Source of the DNA: Paraprevotella clara YIT 11840 | Lineage (GTDB): Bacteria > Bacteroidota > Bacteroidia > Bacteroidales > Bacteroidaceae | Assembly: GCF_000233955.1 (NCBI RefSeq) | Contig: NZ_JH376616.1 | Location: 62,001 to 126,000, forward strand | Direction of reading: 5' to 3' | DNA: 64,000 bases | Notes under the pieces: model-generated | Told to the model about the DNA's origin: nothing | What the model saw: only the letters and a program-made list of their open reading frames with translations | Database searches by the model: none | Shown here: piece by piece, positions 45,278 to 54,203 of the stretch | Numbering within the stretch: the stretch's first letter is position 1 | Layout of the letters: the number at the start of each line of letters is the position of its first letter | Program-made: the position numbers and the translations under genes

Positions 45278-46869
45278 TTCCTGATTATAATGTGAATACC
45301 TTCATTGTCCGAACTCAATTCATAGGTGCAGCCATCCCGGGTTACCTTGTTTTTCCCTTCCGTACCGAAAGCTTTTTTGACGGCCTCGAACAGCAAGGGC
45401 TGCTTGTTTTTCTTCCCATAGTCGCTGATGGCTACCGTACACACAAAGCTCGTGGGACGGCGTTTCTTGTCTATCACCTTCACATATCCCCACCATCCGT
45501 CAGAGACGGAATCGAAGAAATCGCCCTTCATCTCCAGTCGTAAACTTGCCGTAGTAAGCCACGAAGGATCATAAAACAGCCGAGTCGTGCCGGATTCGCT
45601 ACGGCTGACCCTATCTTCGTCCAACCCGGCCTTCGTCATAATGTCGCCCACCGTCATGCCAAGCGTGTAACCGTTCATGCCGCCGTCCTTCACCGCATCT
45701 TTGAGTTTGCCCGCGATGTAGGACGCGTCGAAGAAATCGCTCTCCACATGGTCTACCCCCGGAATGCCGTAATAAACCTCTATCACGGAAGGGTCTACTC
45801 CGTCGAATTGCGGGTTCGCCTTGTACTTGCCGTCCGTGTCTATAAACCCGAATTTGTCGCCCACCCGCACAATGGCTATCCCACCGGCAAAGGGACTGGC
45901 ATAGTCGAACTGCGGATTGATGACAAAGTGCCCGATCCTGTCCACGTAACCGACTTTCTTTCCGTCCAATGATGCCGGAGCCAAATTCCCGTCAAAGAAA
46001 AGGGTGAGGTTTTTAAACTGGGGATTCACTATGATTTTACCATCCTGATTGCAACGCCCGTAGAGTTCCGTCCCGGAAAAGCTACACGTCAGTTCATCCC
46101 CGTCCTGCATCAGACTGCCGAATTGCGGTGTGATGAGATAATGTCCGTCCCGGTCTATCACTCCGTCCACCCATCCGTTGTCCCCGTTGATGGAGACCAC
46201 GGCCTTGCCATTCTTCTCGAAGTGCCTTGCGTATGCAAACTGGTAAGGAATCACCAACGCACCGCTTTTGTCGATGTATCCGTGTTCCATCCTATTTTTC
46301 TCTTCGTTCGTCCGCGCCACGGCCGCCCTGCCCTCCGAGAACGCGCCCACACTCTCAAACTGCGGCTTTATGGCCCATTTTCCTTTGCCGTCGAGATAAC
46401 CGTAAAGCGTGCGCCCCGTCTTCTCGTCTTTCACCGAAGCCATGGCCAAACCTTCCGTATAGGAATACACGCGCACCGCTTCTCTTGCTTCGGAAAGCTT
46501 GTTTCCTTTCGTGTCTATCAATATAGGAGCCGTGTTCTCGGCTACGACCCACGCTTTCCCGCCAGAAAAACGGGTAGCCCCTTTGTACCACGCATCATTC
46601 ATGATTTTACCGTCAGTATCCGTAAAACCATATTCCCCGTTTTCACGTTGAACGACTGCCCAACCTTCGTGGAACGCATCCGCACTCTCAAACTGCGGGT
46701 TGATGAGCCACTTCCCTTCGCTGTCCACGTATCCCCACTTCTCACCCGACTTCACCGGAATGCAGTCCATCGCCTTTTTATCGCCTCCTCCGCACGCCGC
46801 ACAAAGTAGCACAACCATACAGGCCGTCAAGTACGCCCCAAGCCCAATTCTTTGTCTTTTTGTTTTCAT
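45274..46869 (-). CDS. WG-repeat lipoprotein
   Basis: 531 residues. Lipoprotein signal ending LLCAACGGG. Then repeated units of about 45-60 residues with the pattern WGYVDSEGKWLINPQFESADAFHEGWAVV (one unit, given in part), PQFESVGAFSEGRAAVA, VGYVDRIGHFVINPQFDYASPFAGG and KFGFIDTDGKYKANPQFD: WG (KWG) repeats forming a beta-propeller-like surface. The last ~150 residues are a different, mixed domain. Likely a scaffold or ligand-binding protein in the periplasm. Four-base overlap with the Sel1/TonB gene. Confidence 0.88.
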   Translation of the reverse strand: MKTKRQRIGLGAYLTACMVVLLCAACGGGDKKAMDCIPVKSGEKWGYVDSEGKWLINPQFESADAFHEGWAVVQRENGEYGFTDTDGKIMNDAWYKGATRFSGGKAWVVAENTAPILIDTKGNKLSEAREAVRVYSYTEGLAMASVKDEKTGRTLYGYLDGKGKWAIKPQFESVGAFSEGRAAVARTNEEKNRMEHGYIDKSGALVIPYQFAYARHFEKNGKAVVSINGDNGWVDGVIDRDGHYLITPQFGSLMQDGDELTCSFSGTELYGRCNQDGKIIVNPQFKNLTLFFDGNLAPASLDGKKVGYVDRIGHFVINPQFDYASPFAGGIAIVRVGDKFGFIDTDGKYKANPQFDGVDPSVIEVYYGIPGVDHVESDFFDASYIAGKLKDAVKDGGMNGYTLGMTVGDIMTKAGLDEDRVSRSESGTTRLFYDPSWLTTASLRLEMKGDFFDSVSDGWWGYVKVIDKKRRPTSFVCTVAISDYGKKNKQPLLFEAVKKAFGTEGKNKVTRDGCTYELSSDNEGIHIIIRK

Positions 46870-46937
46870 ACCACTTAGATTTCCGTTCTCCCCAAACGGA
46901 TATATTCTTTCTCTTTTAGAAGGTTGAACATGAAAAA

Positions 46938-47027
46938 GGCGTAGGGAGGTACTTTCGCCTATCCCATGGTCTCAGGCTCTCGCATTGCCCCCATCCCTCA
47001 GGATAGGCAACGCAGCCAGCCCACGCC
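46938..47027 (-). ncRNA. Nested-hairpin leader element, copy 3
   Basis: GGCGT-A-GGG (46938-46946) pairs with CCC-ACGCC (47020-47027); inside, GCCTATCC (46957-46964) with GGATAGGC (47001-47008), ATGG (46966) with CCAT (46991), and GGC/GCC at the tip. It lies 69 bases before the WG-repeat gene on the - strand. Same order of nested helices as at 24943 and 56810, though primary sequence is different. Confidence 0.4.
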
Positions 47028-47044
47028 ATGACATATCATATAAA

Positions 47045-47152
47045 CCGGGAGAATTTTCCCCGAGTGAATACAATACAACCAACGTGGACGTTTCCCGTTG
47101 CCTAATCTTTCAGGATGGATTCAAATTTGCGAGATTTGAGACCTAAAGATTA
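47045..47152. other. Structured divergent intergenic region
   Basis: Between the divergent WG-repeat and 47323 genes. Contains CAACG/CGTTG (47080-47084 with 47096-47100) and a larger hairpin TAATCTTT-c-AGG (47103-47114) with CCT-AAAGATTA (47142-47152) enclosing CAAAT/ATTTG. No coding sequence seen from 46870 to 47322. Confidence 0.4.
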
Positions 47153-47289
47153 CGTCCGTAAACGCCCTTTTCCCATAAAATGCCCGCCAGTCCCTCATGG
47201 ACAGGCTGAGTCAAAAACAAAATTAATACTTTTTCGGATATATTCAAAGAAAATAAATAACTTTCTCACCGTTTCTTTTATTATATCCC

Positions 47290-47297
47290 TACCTTTG
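47290..47297 (+). promoter_or_regulatory. -7 element of the 47323 gene
   Basis: TACCTTTG fits TAnnTTTG, 25 bases before the start codon; the -33 side has only TTTC. Confidence 0.6.
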
Positions 47298-47322
47298 CAT
47301 ATAAATTAAACATGATCGTAAA

Positions 47323-47844
47323 ATGAGAATAGCCACATTCTTCCTGTTCCTCGGATTGTTCTTGCAAGTACAAGCACAAATGAAACAACCCGACCCAACG
47401 GTATTCATATTCGTAGGAGACTCTATTTTCCCGATGAACGTCATAACCAGCCAGACCGAACTTAAAAAAGGTTGGGACATACAAGGCATCAATGTAGGGC
47501 GAAAAATAAAAAGATACTTCTCGGGGGCGCAGGCAAGGCAAACCACCGGTCGCCAACCTAAATTTGCCATTTATCCCAAAACGCAGGATTTGAACGACTA
47601 CGCCTTGATTCGACTGAAAGAAAGACGAGGCTTCCGCTATTTGCCGGCCTCTGAATTTAAAGACTGCGACTATACCCGTGTGGAATTAGGGCTTTTCAAC
47701 ATTGAGAACCTTCCGGGATTAGGCTTTGCCGTAACACCGCTCACACCGCTCTTCCCCGGGGAATACATATTGGTGGATCTTTCTCAAAAGCCCGTCAACC
47801 AATACGGAGATGTCAAAGCATACGATTTCACGGTGGAAGAATAA
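47323..47844 (+). CDS. Secreted protein of unknown function
   Basis: 173 residues. Signal peptide MRIATFFLFLGLFLQVQA then QMKQPDPTVFIFVGDS. The rest looks like one alpha/beta domain with conserved-looking PLFPGEYILVDL near the end. No family recognised. Own promoter; no partner gene. Possibly envelope-associated. Confidence 0.65.
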   Translation: MRIATFFLFLGLFLQVQAQMKQPDPTVFIFVGDSIFPMNVITSQTELKKGWDIQGINVGRKIKRYFSGAQARQTTGRQPKFAIYPKTQDLNDYALIRLKERRGFRYLPASEFKDCDYTRVELGLFNIENLPGLGFAVTPLTPLFPGEYILVDLSQKPVNQYGDVKAYDFTVEE

Positions 47845-47962
47845 CCATTCCCATCTGCAAAATTATCAGTCTGCTTGGAATGTCTCCCGACAAAAAGCAA
47901 TGCTTCCAACGTATCCCGTTCCAACTATTTTTTATCTCTAAACGAAAAAAACTGTGATTTTA

Positions 47963-47993
47963 TTTGCCAGTTCAGGGATTCTACATATATTTG
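47963..47993 (+). promoter_or_regulatory. Promoter of the trpBEG unit
   Basis: TTTG (47963-47966), exactly 19 bases, TATATTTG (47986-47993): a perfect Bacteroidetes promoter. The preceding ACTGTGATTTT is also present at the second trp promoter (52937), suggesting either common descent or a shared operator. Confidence 0.85.
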
Positions 47994-48029
47994 CAAGCGA
48001 AAACAAGAATTTAAAAGACTAAAGCAATA

Positions 48030-48171
48030 ATGTTCTCAAATAAAAATACATATTGGTGGTGGCGCAACTCAAGACCGGAAAAGTCGTGAGGAGCAAGCCT
48101 TATATGTATTATCTACATTTACCCTAAAAGAAACATGGAGGCCTGTCGTACTTACGGCAGGTCTCTTTTTT
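48030..48171 (+). ncRNA. trp attenuator leader 1 (Bacteroid-trp type)
   Basis: A 19-codon leader peptide (48030-48089) reads [19 protein letters not shown] and contains three consecutive Trp codons. It is followed by a terminator hairpin GAGGCCTGTCG / CGGCAGGTCTC (48138-48165) with TTTTTT. Ribosome stalling at the Trp codons when tryptophan is scarce would favour an antiterminator. Matches the described Bacteroid-trp RNA class of Bacteroidetes tryptophan operons. Ends 43 bases before trpB. Confidence 0.92.
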
Positions 48172-48213
48172 ATACCCTTTTTCCCAAGAACAAACAAACG
48201 AACCAAAATACAA

Positions 48214-49416
48214 ATGAAGATGAAAACTTATCATGTAAATGAAGAAGGCTATTACGGTAATTTCGGCGGCGCATACGTCCCCGAGATTCTGTATAAAACC
48301 GTAGAAGATTTGCGTAAGGCATATCTTCCCATCCTTGAGAGCGAAGCATTCCGCAAAGAATACCATGCGCTGCTGAAAGATTATGTAGGCCGCCCCTCGC
48401 CTCTCTACCATGCACGGAGACTGAGCGAAAAATACGGTTGTAAACTCTACTTGAAACGGGAAGACCTCAACCACACCGGCGCTCACAAAATCAATAATGC
48501 CATCGGACAAATCCTTTTAGCACGGAAAATGGGCAAAACGCGTATCATTGCCGAGACCGGTGCCGGGCAACACGGTGTGGCCACCGCTACGGTCTGCGCC
48601 CTGATGAACATGCCTTGCCGAGTCTACATGGGAGCGACGGACGTGGCAAGGCAACACGTCAACGTAGAACGCATGAAAATGTTGGGTGCCGAGGTTTATC
48701 CGGTAGAAAGTGGTAACAAAACATTGAAAGATGCCACGAATGAGGCCATCCGCGACTGGTGCTGTCATCCGCAAGACACCTTCTACATCATCGGTTCCAC
48801 CGTAGGGCCACACCCCTATCCCGACATGGTGGCCCGCTTGCAAAGCGTCATCAGCCGTGAAATCAAGGAACAGCTCTTGGAAAAAGAAGGACGCAATTAT
48901 CCGGACTACCTGATGGCTTGTGTCGGTGGAGGGTCGAACGCCGCCGGTACCATCTACCACTACATCGACGACGAACGGGTTAAAATATACCTCGGCGAGG
49001 CCGGAGGCCACGGTATCGACAGCGGAGAGACCGCAGCCACGATACATTGCGGTTCATTAGGCATCATCCATGGAAGCCGCACGTTGGTCATACAGGACGA
49101 AGACGGGCAAATCATCGAACCCTATTCCATCTCTGCCGGTTTGGATTATCCAGGTATCGGCCCGTTACATGCCAACTTGGCACAAGAGCACCGGGCCACA
49201 GTCATGGCTGTCAACGACGACGAAGCTTTACGGGCCGCATACGAACTCACCCGCCTGGAGGGTATTATTCCGGCCTTGGAATCGGCACACGCACTCGGCA
49301 TGCTCCCACGAATGAAATTCAGGAAAGAGGATGTGGTCGTGCTGACGGTCAGCGGACGGGGTGACAAAGACTTAGACACCTATCTGGCCCACCGCTACGA
49401 CGAGAATTTAGAATAA
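48214..49416 (+). CDS. trpB: Tryptophan synthase beta subunit
   Basis: 400 residues. Condenses indole with serine using PLP; the PLP lysine lies in [31 protein letters not shown], and [10 protein letters not shown] (phosphate loop) are all present. TrpB1-type sequence that partners TrpA (encoded at 55712). First gene of the attenuator-controlled unit, as usual in Bacteroidales. Confidence 0.97.
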   Translation: MKMKTYHVNEEGYYGNFGGAYVPEILYKTVEDLRKAYLPILESEAFRKEYHALLKDYVGRPSPLYHARRLSEKYGCKLYLKREDLNHTGAHKINNAIGQILLARKMGKTRIIAETGAGQHGVATATVCALMNMPCRVYMGATDVARQHVNVERMKMLGAEVYPVESGNKTLKDATNEAIRDWCCHPQDTFYIIGSTVGPHPYPDMVARLQSVISREIKEQLLEKEGRNYPDYLMACVGGGSNAAGTIYHYIDDERVKIYLGEAGGHGIDSGETAATIHCGSLGIIHGSRTLVIQDEDGQIIEPYSISAGLDYPGIGPLHANLAQEHRATVMAVNDDEALRAAYELTRLEGIIPALESAHALGMLPRMKFRKEDVVVLTVSGRGDKDLDTYLAHRYDENLE

Positions 49417-49449
49417 TAAGGCATCTCATACAAATCCATAAGAAACTCT

Positions 49450-50850
49450 ATGAATACATTTCATTACAGCACGGCTTGCCGACAAATCCTCGGCGACCTC
49501 TATACACCGGTCAGCACCTATTTGAAAGTGCGCGACCTTTATCCACAAAGTGCCCTGATGGAGAGTTCCGATTACCATAGCCATGACAACAGCCGTTCGT
49601 TCATCGCCCTGAACCCGATAGCCAGCATCGACATCAGCCATGGCACCGTGACCGCCCAATATCCGGACGGTACGCAGGAATCCCGCGAAATCAATGAAAA
49701 CTATCCGGCCGAACAAGCCTTCAACGACTTTTTATCACGCTTCACCGTGACAGGCGACAAACAGGAGTTTTGCGGCCTCTATGGTTACACGTCCTTCAAT
49801 GCGGTCCGGTATTTCGAACACATAGAAATAAAAGATTGCATGCAGGAAAAGAACGACGCACCGGACATCCTTTACATCTTATATAAATATGTCATTGCTT
49901 TCGACCACTTCAACAATACCATGACGTTAATCGAATTGGTGGAAAATCATGAACCGGATACTCTCGACGAACTGGAACGCGTCATCCGAAACCACAACTT
50001 TGCCACCTACGATTTCCGTCCTGTTGGTGAAACCTTCAGCACGCTCACGGACGATGAACATAAAGCCAACATCCGCCAAGGCATTGCCCACTGCTTACGG
50101 GGCGACGTGTTCCAAATCGTATTGAGCCGCCGTTTCGTACAACGGTATGAAGGAGACGACTTCAAGCTCTACCGCGCCCTGCGCAGCATCAATCCCAGCC
50201 CCTACCTGTTTTATTTCGACTTCGGGGGATTCCGCATTTTCGGTTCCTCACCCGAAACACATTGCCGCATAGAAGGACGCCACGCTTATATCGACCCGAT
50301 TGCAGGCACGACAAAACGTACCGGCAACGCCGATACGGATGCACAAAATGCAAACTACCTGAAAAACGACCCGAAAGAAAACGCCGAACACGTCATGTTG
50401 GTAGACCTGGCGCGGAACGACCTGAGCCGGAACTGCCACGACGTGAAAATGGACTTCTACAAAGACATGCAATATTACAGCCATGTCATCCATTTGGTGA
50501 GCCGTGTAAGCGGTACGTTGGATGACGAAGCCGACCCTGTCAAGACGTTCATCGACACCTTCCCGGCCGGTACGCTCTCCGGCGCACCCAAGGTCCGTGC
50601 CATGCAACTTATCAGTGAACTGGAGCCGCACAACCGAGGAGCATACGGCGGTTGCATCGGGTTCATCGGATTGGACGGTTCCCTGAACCAGGCCATCACC
50701 ATCCGTACGTTTGTAAGCCGTAACAACGAGTTATGGTTTCAAGCCGGAGGAGGCATTGTGGCCAAGAGCGACGAAGATTACGAGTTACAGGAAGTCAATA
50801 ACAAACTGGGAGCTTTGCGCCATGCCATCCAAATGGCAGAACGCTTGTGA
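49450..50850 (+). CDS. trpE: Anthranilate synthase component I
   Basis: 466 residues. Chorismate to anthranilate with ammonia from TrpG. Chorismate-binding domain residues in GDVFQIVLSRRF, FGSSPETH, PIAGTTKRT, DLARNDLSRN, and TFPAGTLSGAPKVRAMQLI. The N-terminal region holds the tryptophan feedback site in this family. 34 bases behind trpB. Confidence 0.96.
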   Translation: MNTFHYSTACRQILGDLYTPVSTYLKVRDLYPQSALMESSDYHSHDNSRSFIALNPIASIDISHGTVTAQYPDGTQESREINENYPAEQAFNDFLSRFTVTGDKQEFCGLYGYTSFNAVRYFEHIEIKDCMQEKNDAPDILYILYKYVIAFDHFNNTMTLIELVENHEPDTLDELERVIRNHNFATYDFRPVGETFSTLTDDEHKANIRQGIAHCLRGDVFQIVLSRRFVQRYEGDDFKLYRALRSINPSPYLFYFDFGGFRIFGSSPETHCRIEGRHAYIDPIAGTTKRTGNADTDAQNANYLKNDPKENAEHVMLVDLARNDLSRNCHDVKMDFYKDMQYYSHVIHLVSRVSGTLDDEADPVKTFIDTFPAGTLSGAPKVRAMQLISELEPHNRGAYGGCIGFIGLDGSLNQAITIRTFVSRNNELWFQAGGGIVAKSDEDYELQEVNNKLGALRHAIQMAERL

Positions 50851-50874
50851 AGCTTTCCGCATACATTCAGAATT

Positions 50875-51450
50875 ATGAAAGCAGTCATCATTGATAATTA
50901 CGATTCTTTTACCTACAATTTATATCATCTGATACGTGAAACCGGCACGGATACTACGGTGCTGCGTAATGACGCATTCGACTTGAAAGATATTGAGGCA
51001 TACGACAAAATCATTTTAAGTCCGGGCCCCGGCATTCCGGAAGAAGCCGGACTGCTATTAGACGTCATCCATACTTATGCCGGACGAAAGCCGATACTTG
51101 GCGTATGCCTCGGACATCAAGCCATCGGCCAGGCTTTTGGTGCACAGCTCGTCAACCTGTCCGATGTGTTCCACGGCGTACAGACTCCTTGTTTCCAAAC
51201 GGAAAAAGACTATATTTTTCAAGGCATCCCCAAGCAATTCCCCGTGGGACGTTACCATTCGTGGGTAGTGTCGGACGACGGTCTGCCTTCCTGTCTCGAA
51301 GTGACAGCGGTCAGCCCAGAAGGACAAATCATGGCGCTGCGCCACCGCGAATACGACATCCACGGCATACAGTTCCATCCGGAATCCGTACTCACCCCGA
51401 ATGGACGAGCCATCGTGGAAAACTTCCTCGGGCACACCTTGTGTCCATAA
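50875..51450 (+). CDS. trpG: Anthranilate synthase component II (glutamine amidotransferase)
   Basis: 191 residues. Class I amidotransferase triad: Cys in GVCLGHQAIG, His and Glu in GIQFHPESV. IDNYDSFTYNL at the start and LSPGPGIPEEAG are typical. Supplies ammonia to TrpE. Usually followed by trpD; here the operon is interrupted. Confidence 0.96.
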   Translation: MKAVIIDNYDSFTYNLYHLIRETGTDTTVLRNDAFDLKDIEAYDKIILSPGPGIPEEAGLLLDVIHTYAGRKPILGVCLGHQAIGQAFGAQLVNLSDVFHGVQTPCFQTEKDYIFQGIPKQFPVGRYHSWVVSDDGLPSCLEVTAVSPEGQIMALRHREYDIHGIQFHPESVLTPNGRAIVENFLGHTLCP

Positions 51451-51484
51451 ATGATGTTTTACGACATGTTTCCATTTATTTCAT

Positions 51485-51529
51485 GTGCCAAATATTTGTA
51501 GTTTACTTATTACTACATATATTTGGCAC
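51485..51529 (+). promoter_or_regulatory. Promoter embedded in an 18-bp palindrome
   Basis: GTGCCAAATAT-T-TGTAGT and ACTACA-T-ATATTTGGCAC form near-perfect arms around a 9-base loop. Inside them TTTG (51495-51498) and TATATTTG (51518-51525) are spaced exactly 19 bases, a perfect promoter for the lipoprotein gene at 51611. The palindrome could be a repressor operator or hairpin; it lies 35 bases behind trpG. Confidence 0.75.
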
Positions 51530-51610
51530 AAGTATACATATGTACGACTGACTATTTATAGAATAAAACAAAAAAACAAACGACATTGAATCCCAAGAAT
51601 GTTACCCACA

Positions 51611-52663
51611 ATGAACTTAAAGCATTATTTCATAGCAATAACACTTTGCGCCCTGTACATATTAAACTTGATGGGGTGCAAGAACCAGCAAGACGCGAAC
51701 GAAAAGGACTTACTTACCATCCACATCAAGGATTACGAGAATAAAGTCATTCCGCGTCCTGCCGTCATATCAAGTATCGACACCATTGCTTTAAACACCT
51801 GCGGTAATTTCATGGGAGACATCAAAACCGTATGCATTTCAGACTCCATGGTGTATGTGTTGGACAGAGCCAATACCGTATGGGCTTTCAAATTCCCTTC
51901 AGGCGATTTCGTCAAACGCATCCGGAACGTGGGACATGGAAACGGAGAATACGTTTCTGCCTGGGCCATGACTTTGGGAGATAGCCTTTTGTTCTTAATG
52001 GACTTTGACACAAAAAGCATATTGGCCTATGATGCAGTCCTCAATTACAAGTCGTCATTCCGCTATGGATTCCCTGCCATGGATTTCATAAAAGTCAAAG
52101 ACGGCTTCCTTTTCCTGAACTTGTTAGCGACTGAGAAGTTGCATCGCATTGTGCATACCAACAATCTGGGGGAAGTACAACAAAGCTATTTGCCATCCAA
52201 AATGAGTTTGGACATGATTTACAATGAAACCTCTTTTGTCCGGGATAAAAACGGGGAGGTTTACATCTTCCCTCCGTTTTCCAATGAAATATACCGTTGG
52301 ACTTCCGGAGGACCAAAACCGGCATTCCGAACAGATTTCGGTAGAAATACCGCCAAAGACAATGTGAAATCAAGTTATGACATCACGGAATCCGAAAGAG
52401 CCTTCAACACCGGCTTTTTCATTGTAGACCACCATATAATAAATAACTTTTACCACTCAGGGAAAACTTATTACTCATTCTACAACATGAAAAATGGAAG
52501 ACAACACCAAGGGTATGCAGACACGACAGAGGTCATACCGTTTGCACCCCGATGGCAATCCTCCAATGGTCTGATAGGCTACATACTTACCAATGACTAT
52601 GACAAGTGGAAGCCTCAAAAGGACTCTTGTGATGCCGCATTGTTCGTTTTCCATTTGAAGTAA
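51611..52663 (+). CDS. 6-bladed beta-propeller lipoprotein
   Basis: 350 residues from the ATG at 51611 (or 354 from 51599). The lipoprotein signal ends in LNLMGCKNQ. It belongs to the Bacteroidales 6-bladed beta-propeller/BF3164-like group (PF17170 type): CISDSMVYVLDRANTVWAF, GHGNGEYVSAWAM, LGDSLLFLMDF. Surface or periplasmic, function unknown. It sits inside the tryptophan cluster between trpG and trpD, with its own promoter. Base composition is slightly more AT-rich than the trp genes. Confidence 0.85.
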   Translation: MNLKHYFIAITLCALYILNLMGCKNQQDANEKDLLTIHIKDYENKVIPRPAVISSIDTIALNTCGNFMGDIKTVCISDSMVYVLDRANTVWAFKFPSGDFVKRIRNVGHGNGEYVSAWAMTLGDSLLFLMDFDTKSILAYDAVLNYKSSFRYGFPAMDFIKVKDGFLFLNLLATEKLHRIVHTNNLGEVQQSYLPSKMSLDMIYNETSFVRDKNGEVYIFPPFSNEIYRWTSGGPKPAFRTDFGRNTAKDNVKSSYDITESERAFNTGFFIVDHHIINNFYHSGKTYYSFYNMKNGRQHQGYADTTEVIPFAPRWQSSNGLIGYILTNDYDKWKPQKDSCDAALFVFHLK

Positions 52664-52672
52664 CACGATTGA

Positions 52673-52885
52673 GCCAAAGATGGTTTGCAAAGTGTCTTCC
52701 AGCAAGACAAAAGGGCCAACCCCCAACTGCCCTCCAATCCCATGTTGCACACTTTCCTTTTGGACGAAAACAACGAGGTGTTGGTAGTAGGAAACCCTTT
52801 GGAAAATGAGAAAATAGAGCGGATGTTCTGGAGAACCGTGAAGGAAAAGTTAGGAACTGGACAAAAAGAAAAAGCCAATGATTAA
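52673..52885 (+). pseudogene. C-terminal remnant of a thioredoxin-like lipoprotein
   Basis: A short frame without a plausible start encodes PMLHTFLLDENNEVLVVGNPLENEKIERMFW (in part), which resembles the last ~50 residues of redoxin-domain proteins often found next to 6-bladed propeller genes in Bacteroidales. An in-frame stop lies just upstream (52670-52672) and the N-terminal three quarters are missing. Best read as a decayed gene brought in with the propeller gene. Confidence 0.55.
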
Positions 52886-52936
52886 TGCCCCACACGCATA
52901 AAATTCATCTTTTCATCCGAAAAAACTGTGATTTTG

Positions 52937-52967
52937 TTTGCATACAAAGAAATTCTCTGTATATTTG
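52937..52967 (+). promoter_or_regulatory. Promoter of the trpDCFA unit
   Basis: TTTG (52937-52940), exactly 19 bases, TATATTTG (52960-52967). Same spacing, same upstream ACTGTGATTTT as the trpBEG promoter. Confidence 0.85.
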
Positions 52968-53001
52968 CAACCATAAAACAAAACAAGAAACAAACCAGAC
53001 A

Positions 53002-53146
53002 ATGTTCTTAAATAAAAATACATATTGGTGGTGGCGTAACTCAAGACCTGAAAAGTCGTGAGGAGATAGCCTTATATGTATCATCAACCACATACCAATG
53101 TGAAGACATGGAGGCCTGTCGTACTTACGGCAGGTCTCCTTTTTTA
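53002..53146 (+). ncRNA. trp attenuator leader 2 (Bacteroid-trp type)
   Basis: Leader peptide [19 protein letters not shown] (53002-53061), differing from leader 1 in one residue, again with three Trp codons. Terminator GGAGGCCTGTCG / CGGCAGGTCTCC (53110-53139) with a T run. Nearly identical to 48030-48171 over the peptide and the terminator, less so between. It makes trpDCFA independently tryptophan-controlled. Confidence 0.92.
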
Positions 53147-53198
53147 TACCCATTCCCTTGCAAACCACATACCAATAAAACTTAAATACATCACAAGC

Positions 53199-54203
53199 AT
53201 GAAACAAATACTCACAAAAATTACAAACGGCGAGGTGCTGACCCGGGAACAGACCTGCCAGATCGTCCGTCATATTGCAGACGGGGAATACAACGACGTG
53301 CAAATCAGCGCCTTGCTCACCGGACTGATTATGCGGGGCATCAAGGTGGACGAAATGCTCGGCCTGCGCGACGGGCTTATAGAAACCGGCCAGCCCGTGG
53401 ATTTCTCCCCTTACCGAGTCATTGACATCGTGGGGACAGGCGGTGACAATAAAAACACATTCAACATCTCCACCTGCGCCTGTTTCGTAGTGGCAGGAGC
53501 CGGTTACAAAGTAGCCAAACACGGCAATTACGCCGCCACCTCGACTTCGGGAGCGAGCAATGTCATAGAGCATCATGGCGTGCGGTTCACGGCCGACAGC
53601 AACCTGTTACGCCGCAGCATGGAGGCGTGCAACTTTGCCTACCTGCATGCCCCGCTGTTCGCCCACGGAATGAAAGCCGTGGCCCCCGTACGCAAAATGC
53701 TTCAGATACCGACCTGTTTCAACCTTCTCGGTCCGCTGGTCAATCCTTGCCGCCCGGCCTATCAATTATTAGGCGTGGCCAACCTGAACCAAATGCGGCT
53801 GTACAGCAGCGTGTATGAGAAGTTGGGTATCGGTTACGGTATCGTGAACAGCATAGACGGATATGACGAAATCTCGCTGACGGGTAATTTCAAAGTCAAG
53901 ACCAACACCATGGAGAAAATCTTCCGGCCTGCCGACCTCGGTCTGCCGACCGTCCGCCCGGAAGAACTCTACGGTGGTACAACCCCAGACGAGGCTGCGG
54001 AAATTTTCGACAGCGTACTCGAAAACCGCTGCACGGAAAGCCGAAAAAACGTGGTATTGGCCAATGCGGCCTTTGCCATCAAAGTCATCGAACGGGACAA
54101 GGACATCGCCGAATGCCTCGCTATCGCCCGCGAATCGCTGGAAAGCGGACGTGCCCTGGCTTGCCTGAAAACATACGTGGAACTTAACAATAAAAACTTA
54201 TGA
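53199..54203 (+). CDS. trpD: Anthranilate phosphoribosyltransferase
   Basis: 334 residues from the ATG at 53199; an upstream frame reads through the attenuator terminator and is not real. Adds PRPP to anthranilate. IVGTGGDNKNTFNISTCACFV holds the diphosphate-binding GTGGD, KHGNYAATSTSGASNV the nearby loop, NLLGPLVNPCRP the anthranilate site. First gene behind leader 2. Confidence 0.96.
   Translation: MKQILTKITNGEVLTREQTCQIVRHIADGEYNDVQISALLTGLIMRGIKVDEMLGLRDGLIETGQPVDFSPYRVIDIVGTGGDNKNTFNISTCACFVVAGAGYKVAKHGNYAATSTSGASNVIEHHGVRFTADSNLLRRSMEACNFAYLHAPLFAHGMKAVAPVRKMLQIPTCFNLLGPLVNPCRPAYQLLGVANLNQMRLYSSVYEKLGIGYGIVNSIDGYDEISLTGNFKVKTNTMEKIFRPADLGLPTVRPEELYGGTTPDEAAEIFDSVLENRCTESRKNVVLANAAFAIKVIERDKDIAECLAIARESLESGRALACLKTYVELNNKNL

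Noticed and set aside
53076-53198. N-terminal extension of TrpD
   Set aside because: Runs through the attenuator terminator; orthologues start at the ATG at 53199.
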